Shown in pieces: positions 5,721-12,200 of a stretch of DNA of 12,200 bases. The first letter of the stretch is position 1. Each line of letters starts with the position of its first letter. Source of the stretch: Planctomycetaceae bacterium (GTDB lineage Bacteria; Planctomycetota; Planctomycetia; Pirellulales; Pirellulaceae); contig NYXM01000206.1 in NCBI GenBank assembly GCA_002685655.1, positions 1-12,200 of the forward strand. Direction: 5' to 3'. The notes under the pieces were generated by a model, which made no database searches, was not told the DNA's origin, and saw only the letters and a list, made by a program, of their open reading frames with translations. The translations under genes and the position numbers were made by a program.

Positions 5721-7610
5721 ATGTCTTCTCGACGAGCTTTCGGTTTATGGTTGGTTGCCGTGTTGTGTTTCCTGGCAAGTCTCAGTGCACCTGCCGTGAC
5801 CAGCGCCCAGGATTGGCCTCAATGGCGAGGCCCTAACCGCGACGGCATTTCGACCGAGAAGAATCTGCTCAAGCAGTGGCCCGTCGGCGGTGCTCCAAAG
5901 GTCGTTTGGCAAGTCGACAATGTTGGTGCTGGTTATTCGTCCGTTGCTGTCAAGGATGGCCGTGTGGTTACCCAGGGCGATCTGAACGGCGTCGAACATG
6001 TGATTGCGTTAAATGCAGATGACGGAAGTCTGCTGTGGGCGGTTCAGCCCGAGCCCGTATTAGGGCAATTGGACGATCGCATCCGGTCGGAAATGAAACG
6101 CCTCGATCGCAATCAAGATGGCGCGGTCGACGAGTCTGAGGCGTTGGCCGGTCTCTCGTGGCGATTCAATACCTATGACACGGCCGATGGTGGCGACGCG
6201 AATGCCGTCGCAGCCACTGCGAACAATCGGGCTCGAACGATGTTCGACGCGCTTGATAAGAACGGCGACGAGCAACTCACGTTTGACGAAGCTGGCAGAC
6301 TGTTTAGCGATTATTTTGCCCGCGTGGATTCGTCCGATGGATCGGCCGATGCGGAGGCACTGGCCAAGTCTCGCGCGGCAGCGTTGATTAGAACATTCGA
6401 CAAAGACACGAATCGAGCGGGAGAGAAAGTTGAACTGGATGGGATGATTTCGCGTGACGAGGCGCGCCAATCCCCTTTCAACCGCTCGTTTCGACGCGCG
6501 GATCTCCGTGATCCAACGACGCGCAAGGGCGACGAGTTGCTCACGGTTGACGAGATCGAAGAGTACCTGCTGAAAAGCGAACGTGGCAAGGACGGTCTCG
6601 TCTCGCTGGATGAACTGGCGACGTACTATGCCAGGAACCTACCAAACCGCGATGGCCAGTTGACGGCCGCCGAGCTTCGTGGCTACATCGGTGGCTATCG
6701 AAACGGTCAGGGTGACGGTCCGCGGGGAACGCCCACGATTGTGGATAATCGCGTTTATGTCGAAGGTGGAAACGGTGACGTGAGCTGTTTGGATCTTTCC
6801 ACCGGAAGCACCTTGTGGCACGTCAATCTTGCCGCCGATCTCAACGGCGGACGTCCGGGTTGGGGGTATTCCGAATCACCGTTGATGGTAGGTGATCTGC
6901 TGATCGTAACACCCGGTGGAAAGCTCGGTACCGTTGCGGCGCTGAACAAGAACACCGGCGAGGTTGTGTGGCGTAGCGAAGACATACAGGAATCCGCGCA
7001 GTATTCGTCGCCTGTCTTGGCGGACATTCTGGGCGTTCGCCAGATCGTGCAATTCGCTCGAGAAAATGTGTTCGGCGTATCGCTCGAAGACGGAAAGCTG
7101 CTTTGGAAGTACGGCAATGCCAACAACGGCACCGCCAACGTTGCCACGCCGATTGTCGAAAACAACCACGTCTTTGCGTCAAGCGGATATGGCACTGGCG
7201 GCGGTTTGGCCAAGATCAGCGAGGACGGCGGCGGGCTTTCGGCGACGGAGGTCTATTTTGACAAGAAGATGGCGAACCATCACGGCGGCATCGTAAAAGT
7301 CGGCGATCACATGTACGGTTTTGGTAGCGGAGGGCTGATTTGTATGAACTTTCTGACAGGCGAAATCGCCTGGCAGGATCGCAGCGTCGGTAAGGGGTCA
7401 TTGTTGGTCGCCGACGGTATGCTGTACTTGTTGGGCGAAAGGCAGGAAGTGGCGCTGGCCCATGCGTCGCCGAAAGAGTATGTCGAAACAGGTCGGTTCA
7501 AGATCCCCAGTCACGGTCGCCCCAGTTGGGCGCATCCCGTCGTCGCAGGGGGGAGATTGTACATTCGCGATCAAGGGTCGCTGACGGCATACGATGTCCG
7601 AAGCAACTAG
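5721..7610 (+). CDS. Secreted PQQ-like beta-propeller protein with inserted EF-hand array
   Basis: 629 aa from ATG 5721, with AAGGAA 7 bases upstream. Residues 1-29 are a signal peptide, probably cut at TSA|QDW. DWPQWRGPNRDGIS (31-44) opens a PQQ_2-type propeller seen in many planctomycete secreted proteins. Blade-like repeats follow: DGSLLW (101-106), TGSTLW (361-366), TGEVVW (412-417), DGKLLW (457-462) and TGEIAW (546-551). Between the first blade and the GDGPRGTPTIVDNRVY block, residues about 118-325 hold calcium-binding EF-hand loops. Loops 129-140 (D, N, D at 129, 131, 133; E140) and 179-190 (D, N, D; E190) are canonical. About four more at 227-247, 261-279, 286-298 and 307-318 are irregular. 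Related proteins usually have a short linker there. Substrate and function are unknown; no cytochrome or dehydrogenase catalytic motif was seen, so enzyme activity is not claimed. Confidence 0.9.
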   Translation: MSSRRAFGLWLVAVLCFLASLSAPAVTSAQDWPQWRGPNRDGISTEKNLLKQWPVGGAPKVVWQVDNVGAGYSSVAVKDGRVVTQGDLNGVEHVIALNADDGSLLWAVQPEPVLGQLDDRIRSEMKRLDRNQDGAVDESEALAGLSWRFNTYDTADGGDANAVAATANNRARTMFDALDKNGDEQLTFDEAGRLFSDYFARVDSSDGSADAEALAKSRAAALIRTFDKDTNRAGEKVELDGMISRDEARQSPFNRSFRRADLRDPTTRKGDELLTVDEIEEYLLKSERGKDGLVSLDELATYYARNLPNRDGQLTAAELRGYIGGYRNGQGDGPRGTPTIVDNRVYVEGGNGDVSCLDLSTGSTLWHVNLAADLNGGRPGWGYSESPLMVGDLLIVTPGGKLGTVAALNKNTGEVVWRSEDIQESAQYSSPVLADILGVRQIVQFARENVFGVSLEDGKLLWKYGNANNGTANVATPIVENNHVFASSGYGTGGGLAKISEDGGGLSATEVYFDKKMANHHGGIVKVGDHMYGFGSGGLICMNFLTGEIAWQDRSVGKGSLLVADGMLYLLGERQEVALAHASPKEYVETGRFKIPSHGRPSWAHPVVAGGRLYIRDQGSLTAYDVRSN

Positions 7611-7625
7611 CGAGGCTGTGCCTCG
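7611..7625 (+). terminator. Perfect 6-bp stem-loop directly after the propeller gene
   Basis: CGAGGC (7611-7616) and GCCTCG (7620-7625) pair perfectly around TGT, starting at the base after the TAG stop. There is no T-run, so it may be a 3'-end stabiliser or part of the neighbouring repeat rather than an intrinsic terminator. Confidence 0.35.
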
Positions 7626-7632
7626 GACCGAC

Positions 7633-7739
7633 GCGAGCTATAGCTCGGTTGCGGCGACCCGCTCCCCGACCAACCTGCGGTCGGTGCCCGTCGCTGAAAA
7701 CTTGACTCATTTGTACAGAAGAACTTGATACAAGCTTTC
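7633..7739 (+). repeat. Structured dispersed repeat, copy 2 (upstream of the pseudouridine synthase)
   Basis: This is the partner of 943-1049, gap-free and same orientation, about 92% identical. At its left end this copy has a 14-bp perfect palindrome (CGAGCTA/TAGCTCG), where copy 1 is imperfect. The nested GCGAC/GTCGC and CCGACC/GGTCGG stems are unchanged. At the right end CTTG-ATA-CAAG forms a further small hairpin that copy 1 lacks. It ends 142 bases before the ATG at 7882. Similarity stops on both sides of the aligned block, so the edges are fairly well defined. Confidence 0.85.
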
Positions 7740-7881
7740 TAGGGACTGCCCGATCAACAACGGTCGTGTCGTGTTAAACGGACCCCGCCCCCTGTTTGCA
7801 CCCGCTGTTTGATTCTCCGACGGGCGGGTATCATGGCCGTTGGCTTGATTCTTTCCCGTGCTCCACATTCGATGGTTACTC

Positions 7882-9054
7882 ATGTCGCCGCGACGTCATT
7901 CTCAGCGATCTCACGACGACGAGCCTAGTGGCCTTGATCGATTGCAGAAAGTGCTGGCCGCGGCGGGTATCGGAAGTCGTCGGGAATGCGAAGATCTGAT
8001 CACCGCGGGTCGTGTTGAAGTCGACGGTGAGTTCGTGACCGAACTAGGCCGCAAGGTCGATCCCACCGGACAGAAGATCCAGGTCGATGGTGTCACTTTG
8101 ACGCAGCCGAAACGGGTCTATTTTGTCCTGAACAAACCCGTCGGTGTCGTTTCGACGAACTCAGATCCAGACGGCCGCCCCCGCGTGATTGATCTGATCA
8201 AATCGGACGAGCGTCTGTATCCGGTTGGGCGCTTGGACCGCAGCAGCGAAGGACTGATCCTGGTGACCAACGATGGCGAACTCGCCAATCGGCTCACGCA
8301 TCCTCGCTATGGCATCGAAAAAGTCTACCGCGTTCGCGTCGCTGGTAATCCGACGCCACAGGAGTTGGGCAAGCTGCGAAAAGGCGTCTATCTGTCCGAC
8401 GGCATGGCCCACGTCTCCTCGATTCAGACCAAGCGACGATTCAAGCAGAGCACGGAGCTGGAGATCGTTCTCAGAGAGGGGCGTAACCGCGAGATCCGCC
8501 GCATCCTCGCTCGTATCGGCCATAAGGTGGTGCAACTGAAACGTGTCGCCATCGGTCCGATCCGGTTGGGCACGATGCCTGTCGGCGCCCACCGGATGTT
8601 AAGCCGCGATGAAGTGCAAGCTTTGCGACGGGCAACCAGGGGCCGGAAGAAGAGCGATGCGGACTCGAAGCCGGTTGCCAAAGAAAGACGCAAGCGAGCG
8701 CCTAACCAAGCCGCCCTGCCGACCGCCTCTGGCGAGTCCAAAGTCGCCAAGCCGCGTCGTCGCAAGACCGGTTCGTCTGCAATGAGTGGTTACACTCGGC
8801 CGACGAAGAAGGGTGTCAAACGCAAGAAGTCATCGGCGGATTCGCAGCGAGGAAGTCAGAAAAGTGGGTCCACCTCGAAGTCTGCGAGATCTTCGCAGCC
8901 GGACGCCCGCCCGGGAAAGAAGACGGTCAAGAAGTCCGCGCGTCCCATTAAGCCGGGCGTAACAAAGAAGAGGGCGAGTCGACCTGGCAAAGGCACTGGA
9001 AAGCCGTCGTCGGCTGTTGGCAAGAAAAAGACGGGTAGGAAACGTCGCCGATGA
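7882..9054 (+). CDS. rluB: RluB/RsuA-type pseudouridine synthase with long basic tail
   Basis: 390 aa from ATG 7882; a GTG at 7858 would add 8 residues, and neither has a clear ribosome binding site. An S4 RNA-binding domain (about 18-65: LDRLQKVLAAAGIGSRRECEDLI) precedes the catalytic domain. PVGRLDRSSEGLIL (114-127) contains the catalytic Asp119. Later blocks are NRLTHPRYGIEKVYRV and EGRNREIRRI. RluB modifies U2605 of 23S rRNA in E. coli; RluE, RluF and RsuA are close relatives, so the exact target is inferred. Residues 251-390 are a low-complexity tail with 48 Lys/Arg against 6 Asp/Glu, far beyond the usual short extension, and probably bind nucleic acid. It overlaps pyrK as ATGA. The promoter is unclear; TATCAT at 7829-7834 is a weak candidate. 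Confidence 0.9.
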   Translation: MSPRRHSQRSHDDEPSGLDRLQKVLAAAGIGSRRECEDLITAGRVEVDGEFVTELGRKVDPTGQKIQVDGVTLTQPKRVYFVLNKPVGVVSTNSDPDGRPRVIDLIKSDERLYPVGRLDRSSEGLILVTNDGELANRLTHPRYGIEKVYRVRVAGNPTPQELGKLRKGVYLSDGMAHVSSIQTKRRFKQSTELEIVLREGRNREIRRILARIGHKVVQLKRVAIGPIRLGTMPVGAHRMLSRDEVQALRRATRGRKKSDADSKPVAKERRKRAPNQAALPTASGESKVAKPRRRKTGSSAMSGYTRPTKKGVKRKKSSADSQRGSQKSGSTSKSARSSQPDARPGKKTVKKSARPIKPGVTKKRASRPGKGTGKPSSAVGKKKTGRKRRR

Positions 9055-9932
9055 GCAACCCGTTGCATGCTGAATACTACGCGGACGCGGCCATACAACA
9101 GAAGGTCGAGGTCGTTGAAAACGTGAAGCTGGCTCGAGACACCTATCGTGTTCGATTTCATTGTCCAGAGATTGCGGCACGGATTGTCCCAGGCCAGTTC
9201 TTGATGTTGCGGTTGGCAGGTATGACAGATCCACTGATCGGTCGCCCCCTGGCGCTGTATGACACCGTACCCGCCAGCAGTGGGGCCGATTCTGGCGCGC
9301 AAGAGATCGACGTCGTCTATTTGGTCAAGGGAAAGATGACCAGCCGTTTGGTGGGATTTCAGCCCGGCCAGTGGCTGGATGTATGGGGCCCGCTGGGAAA
9401 CGGGTTTGCTCCGCGACCAACTGGGCATCTGATCATGGTGGCCGGTGGAATCGGACAGACGCCCTTCGTAGCGCTTGCACAAGAGGCTCTCGGCAAACGG
9501 CGCTACGGAGATAGGACGCGTCAACCAGCTCGATCCAACCAAGTGACTCTGTGTTATGGGGCACGCACCGCGGAACTCCTGGCAGGCGTGGAAGATTTTC
9601 AGCGCGCAGGTGTCGACGTTCGCATCGCGACCGATGATGGCTCGCGTGGCCACCACGGTTTGGTGACCGACCTGTTACGGCAGACGCTGGCTGAATCCGA
9701 CGATGATCGGCGAATTATCTGCTGCGGCCCCGAGCCGATGATGGTAGCCGTGGCGGGTGTGGCCGCCGAGACGGAGACGCCGTGCCAAATCTCGTTGGAA
9801 ACCCCGATGGCCTGCGGGATTGGTATCTGTTTCACCTGCGTGGCCAAGGTGCGCGACGCGAATGGCCAATGGGACTACAAGCGAACGTGTGTCGATGGTC
9901 CCGTCTTTGACGCAACGTCGATCGTCTGGTAA
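9051..9932 (+). CDS. pyrK: Dihydroorotate dehydrogenase electron-transfer subunit (PyrK-like)
   Basis: 293 aa. Residues about 15-115 form an FAD-binding domain of the ferredoxin-reductase type, with GRPLALYD (64-71). VAGGIGQTPF (130-139) is the NAD-binding loop. A C-terminal 2Fe-2S site uses Cys255, Cys260, Cys263 and Cys280, in ACGIGICFTC and YKRTCVDGPVFDA. PyrK passes electrons from PyrD flavin through the iron-sulfur cluster and FAD to NAD, in pyrimidine synthesis at the dihydroorotate step. It normally pairs with class 1B PyrD; no pyrD is in this window. It starts in the ATGA overlap with the pseudouridine synthase, with AGGAAA about 9 bases upstream, so the two are probably co-translated. 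Another ferredoxin-NAD reductase subunit is possible, but the CxxxxC-xx-C plus TCVDGPVF pattern favours PyrK. Confidence 0.9.
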   Translation: MSNPLHAEYYADAAIQQKVEVVENVKLARDTYRVRFHCPEIAARIVPGQFLMLRLAGMTDPLIGRPLALYDTVPASSGADSGAQEIDVVYLVKGKMTSRLVGFQPGQWLDVWGPLGNGFAPRPTGHLIMVAGGIGQTPFVALAQEALGKRRYGDRTRQPARSNQVTLCYGARTAELLAGVEDFQRAGVDVRIATDDGSRGHHGLVTDLLRQTLAESDDDRRIICCGPEPMMVAVAGVAAETETPCQISLETPMACGIGICFTCVAKVRDANGQWDYKRTCVDGPVFDATSIVW

Positions 9933-9961
9933 CACGGTGACTGGTTGGCGTTGCCTGGCCA

Positions 9962-9993
9962 GTGCGTATTCGATCTGGTGCGTATTCGAACTG
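9962..9993. repeat. Tandem 16-bp direct repeat (two units)
   Basis: GTGCGTATTCGATCTG (9962-9977) is followed at once by GTGCGTATTCGAACTG (9978-9993), one mismatch in 16. GGCCAG at 9957-9962 and CTGGCC at 9991-9996 are inverted arms bracketing the pair. It lies 30 bases after the pyrK stop. It could be a paired binding site or a slippage duplication. Confidence 0.7.
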
Positions 9994-10051
9994 GCCGGAT
10001 CAAGTTGCTTGACAACGCAAATCCACCACCGACAATGCGGCAAGCGAAACG

Positions 10052-10085
10052 CGGGGCCTTCGAGTCTCTTGAAGTACGGGCCCCG
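10052..10085 (+). terminator. Strong long stem-loop after pyrK
   Basis: CGGGGC (10052-10057) pairs with GCCCCG (10080-10085). Inside it CTTCGAG (10058-10064) pairs with CTTGAAG (10068-10074) through one G-U, around a TCT loop, with a 5-base bulge on the 3' side. It lacks the T-run of an intrinsic terminator, but its place between pyrK and the next gene suggests a transcript end or mRNA-stabilising structure. Confidence 0.4.
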
Positions 10086-10098
10086 ATTCAAACTCGTA

Positions 10099-10128
10099 CG
10101 TCGCAGGCGACGGCTTACAGGCCGACGC
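10099..10128 (+). promoter_or_regulatory. Two mutually exclusive hairpins just before a ribosome binding site
   Basis: CGTCGC/GCGACG (10099-10104, 10107-10112) form one hairpin. GCGACGGC/GCCGACGC (10107-10114, 10121-10128, one A-A mismatch, 6-base loop) form another. They share 10107-10112 and cannot coexist. The second ends directly against GAGGA (10129-10133), the ribosome binding site of the gene at 10143. This is switch-like geometry, but it could also be a GC-rich intergenic repeat. Confidence 0.35.
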
Positions 10129-10142
10129 GAGGATGACTTGGT

Positions 10143-11246
10143 ATGTCGGATGCAACGGCACCGGAGGCAGCGACCGAAATCAGCGATTCGGTTTCCGCTG
10201 TAGAAAGTCCGACGGCGCCTGTTCCAACAACTCCAAGCGTGGTGGACCGTCGTTTACAGTTGGTCGAGCTGTTTGTGTTGGCCGTTGGCCTTCCCGCGGC
10301 CATGGCGTACGTCGACGAACTCGTTCTGGGGTGGTGCATTGCAGAGATGTGGCACGGCCTGCCCGTCTATCTGACGTATGCGATGTTGGTCTTGCAGGTG
10401 ACGTTGCTCGGTTCGCTGGTTGGCAGGCGAATACAGCGGCCTCACATCAAGTGGTTGGTCTTCCTGTGGGCGATCGTGCTGATTGATATGCTAGTTTTTT
10501 CCATCACCGCGGTTGATACCGAAGCGACCCGAATGACGCGGTGCCTGGCATTTGCCTTCATGTCGGGGCAGGTTGGGTTGCTTACGGTGTGGGGCATATT
10601 GTCGCCTGTCTTTTGGGCAGTTCGACTGCCGATGGCCGCGCTGGGGTTGGCGCTGGTAATTTCGTTTGCTGCGTCGTTTAGTGGTGGCAGTGACCTCTGG
10701 TTCGCCATCCTATGTTGGCAGAGCTTGGCGACCGCAATCTTGTGTGGCATTCTGTGGTTTTTCGGATTTCGCGTTCGGCGGCTGCGTCGCGACCAACCGA
10801 CGGACCGTCGCCTGCAGTTTTCGATGCGGCATCTGTTCGCCTGGACGACAACCGTGGCATGTGTGGTGGGCGTTGTGCGATTGATCGATGTTGCTTCGTT
10901 TCTGTTGCTAGGAAGCGATTCTCTGTTGGCCTGCATTGGCTTGGGAGGCTGCTTTGCGATCGTGTCGATGGTCGCGGTCTGGTCTGCGCTGGGTGCCGAA
11001 AGATTGTTGATTCGCCTAATTGGTCTGACGGTTTCGACGCCCGTCATTGCGCTGTCCATCGGCGCAGTTGGGCTCAGCCGAATCCCCGCTTGGATCTCTG
11101 AATCGCTGTTCTTGGGCAGCGTTTACAACCCAGTTCTATGGTTTACTTGGACATGCCTGGCGACGTTTTTTCTGGCGGGCCTGTTGGCCATTTTTCGCAC
11201 CAGTGGCTACCGGCTGCTGCGGATCGCGGCATCAACCAACACGTAG
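10143..11246 (+). CDS. Polytopic membrane protein of unknown function
   Basis: 367 aa from ATG 10143, with GAGGA 9 bases upstream. A hydrophilic Ala/Thr/Ser/Pro-rich N-terminus of about 35 residues precedes roughly nine or ten hydrophobic segments (about 38-58, 74-93, 103-124, 136-154, 158-178, 185-207, 228-247, 258-281, 287-309, 325-351). A basic loop at 209-223 (FRVRRLRRDQPTDRR) should face the cytoplasm. It is followed by LQFSMRHLFAWTT, a motif I associate with many planctomycete membrane proteins that have (Q)FSLR-type segments before a helix. No transporter, kinase or catalytic motif is visible. It follows pyrK after 210 bp of structured DNA and converges with the zinc-ribbon gene. Its function is unknown. 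Confidence 0.8.
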   Translation: MSDATAPEAATEISDSVSAVESPTAPVPTTPSVVDRRLQLVELFVLAVGLPAAMAYVDELVLGWCIAEMWHGLPVYLTYAMLVLQVTLLGSLVGRRIQRPHIKWLVFLWAIVLIDMLVFSITAVDTEATRMTRCLAFAFMSGQVGLLTVWGILSPVFWAVRLPMAALGLALVISFAASFSGGSDLWFAILCWQSLATAILCGILWFFGFRVRRLRRDQPTDRRLQFSMRHLFAWTTTVACVVGVVRLIDVASFLLLGSDSLLACIGLGGCFAIVSMVAVWSALGAERLLIRLIGLTVSTPVIALSIGAVGLSRIPAWISESLFLGSVYNPVLWFTWTCLATFFLAGLLAIFRTSGYRLLRIAASTNT

Positions 11247-11258
11247 CATTCGTGGTAC

Positions 11259-11280
11259 GTGCCAATGGACTGTTGGCCAC
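11259..11280. terminator. Hairpin between convergent genes
   Basis: GTGCCAA (11259-11265) pairs with TTGGCCAC (11273-11280) with one bulged C and a 7-base loop. It lies 13 bases after the membrane protein stop, in the 91-bp space between two convergent genes, so it could stop transcription from either side. The stem is modest and there is no T-run. Confidence 0.25.
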
Positions 11281-11337
11281 AAGCACAGAAGCGTGGACAA
11301 AGACTGGGATCGGGCCGAAGCCCACACTGGAACGGTT

Positions 11338-12156
11338 CTACTGCTTTTCGTTGCCCAGTTTGATCGCCAGCAAATCGAGCTGGCTCTTCAAGTCCGCCAA
11401 TAAGAGGTGCGGTCCGGCACCGGACGCCATGTGCGAATAGAACGATTGCGACGGGCCGGAGTGGCTGGTCGAAAGGAGTGTGGTGGCGCGGCGCAATTCG
11501 TCGAGCTGATTGTCAAGTTCGTGAACCGACTCGGCAGAGGCTTGATTGCTTCGCCATAACCCGTCTAACTGAAGGGCAAGGCCGATGACCAAGGTGGCCT
11601 GGCCAGCCAACGTAAACGGCATCCCTAATCGCCACAAATCAGCTCGACCCATCCAAAACGACCAGCCCAATAGGACAGCACCAAAGGCAAACGTCATCAG
11701 GCCCAACGACAAGACTGACCAAGACATGAATGAGCCTCGACGGGGCTTCCGCACAGCTCTGGTTGCGGGAGAGTTGGTAGCAAGTTGTTGGTCCGCAGGC
11801 TGAATTCGCGGCTCGCTCGTCATCGTCGCTGAGTCCGTCTGAAGTTTATGAGCTACATCAGTGCGGCGAATACCCAGCGAGTTTACCAGGCGGTCAGCCG
11901 CGCGAAGATCCTCCGCCAACTCCCAGCTTTCCCAGGATCGTAGTGCGGCATCGATCGAGCCGTTCAAAACGTCTGTTTCCAGGGCAGTGTGGTGATCCTT
12001 AGGTATCGTCGTTGTTGTTGGCGAAGTGTGGACTTCTCCGTCGTTATTAACGCGTTGCGCCGCTGATAACTCAGACTGACACCGCGCGCATTGCATCGTA
12101 GCGTCGCTGGTCGACGCCACTGCTGGCACGTCTTGTTGGCAACTGCGACACCACAT
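11338..12156 (-). CDS. Zinc-ribbon membrane protein of unknown function
   Basis: 272 aa from the ATG at 12156; an ATG at 12171 adds five residues, and the frame stays open to the window edge. MWCRSCQQDVP is typical of planctomycete zinc-ribbon starts, so 12156 is preferred. Neither start has a good ribosome binding site. Cys3, Cys6, Cys23 and Cys26 form a CxxC...CxxC zinc ribbon. Residues about 74-94 (SWESWELAEDLRAADRLVNSL, W-rich and amphipathic) precede a disordered Thr/Pro-rich linker. Two transmembrane helices follow at about 144-168 and 176-198, then a likely coiled coil at 207-227 and a C-terminal motif HLLLADLKSQLDLLAIKL. I recall this tail as recurring in planctomycete proteins but cannot confirm it here. 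A membrane-attached scaffold or sensor is a guess. Confidence 0.8.
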   Translation of the reverse strand: MWCRSCQQDVPAVASTSDATMQCARCQSELSAAQRVNNDGEVHTSPTTTTIPKDHHTALETDVLNGSIDAALRSWESWELAEDLRAADRLVNSLGIRRTDVAHKLQTDSATMTSEPRIQPADQQLATNSPATRAVRKPRRGSFMSWSVLSLGLMTFAFGAVLLGWSFWMGRADLWRLGMPFTLAGQATLVIGLALQLDGLWRSNQASAESVHELDNQLDELRRATTLLSTSHSGPSQSFYSHMASGAGPHLLLADLKSQLDLLAIKLGNEKQ

Positions 12157-12200
12157 GGTTGTTGCTCGCATTGGATTCCGTGCCCACCACTCAACTCTAA

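Noticed and set aside
5721..7610. Idea that the propeller protein is a PQQ-dependent alcohol dehydrogenase
   Set aside because: No disulfide Cys-Cys pair, catalytic Asp context or cytochrome motif was seen; only the generic PQQ-like repeat and WPQWRGPNRDG segment are present.
8856..9656. 266-codon minus-strand open frame across the rluB-pyrK junction
   Set aside because: Both plus-strand genes have clear family motifs and an ATGA overlap; the antisense product shows no recognisable domain.
9954..10128. CRISPR-like array or tRNA in the repeat-rich gap after pyrK
   Set aside because: The direct repeats have no spacers and only two units, and no cloverleaf with a T-loop sequence could be drawn.
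10442..11059. 205-codon minus-strand open frame opposite the membrane protein
   Set aside because: It mirrors the hydrophobic codons of the plus-strand gene and gives an Arg/Asn/Thr-rich product without motifs.

Overview
The window looks like chromosomal DNA of a planctomycete, most likely a Rhodopirellula-like member of the Pirellulaceae. This rests on several planctomycete-style proteins: a WPQWRGPNRDG-type PQQ-propeller protein, a small secreted protein with a GPEVVGSRPRDFQ motif, a membrane protein with an FSMRHLFAWTT-like motif, and a zinc-ribbon protein starting MWCRSCQQDVP. Shine-Dalgarno sites are patchy, GTG/TTG starts are common, intergenic regions are long and rich in hairpins, and housekeeping genes are scattered. 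No tRNA, rRNA or CRISPR array was seen.

Layout. (1) Positions 1-751, minus strand: an IS607-type serine recombinase with a MerR-like DNA-binding head. A possible coupled downstream gene runs off the left edge. (2) 752-1143: a leader region with four consecutive inverted repeats, a possible extended -10 element, and the first copy of a ~107-bp structured repeat. (3) 1144-3899, plus strand: kdsA (metal-type Kdo8P synthase) overlapping a 632-aa lipoprotein gene by 4 bases (TTGA). (4) 3995-4882, minus strand: purC, convergent with the lipoprotein gene. (5) 5148-5399: a small planctomycete-type lipoprotein. (6) 5721-7610: a secreted PQQ-like beta-propeller protein interrupted by about 200 residues of EF-hand motifs. 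(7) 7611-7881: hairpins and the second copy of the ~107-bp repeat. (8) 7882-9932: an RluB-type pseudouridine synthase with a 140-residue basic tail, overlapping pyrK by ATGA. (9) 9933-10142: a tandem 16-bp repeat, a strong stem-loop and two mutually exclusive hairpins. (10) 10143-11246: a polytopic membrane protein. (11) 11338-12156, minus strand: a zinc-ribbon membrane protein.

The genes do not form one pathway. kdsA points to a Kdo-containing, Gram-negative-type envelope, and several neighbours are envelope or secreted proteins. purC and pyrK are single nucleotide-synthesis genes away from their usual partners. The most unexplained signals are the ~107-bp repeat (two copies, same orientation, each 5' of a plus-strand gene), the inverted-repeat cluster next to the recombinase, the EF-hand insertion in the propeller protein and the histone-like tail of the pseudouridine synthase. 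No clear new multi-gene defence or metabolic system is visible.
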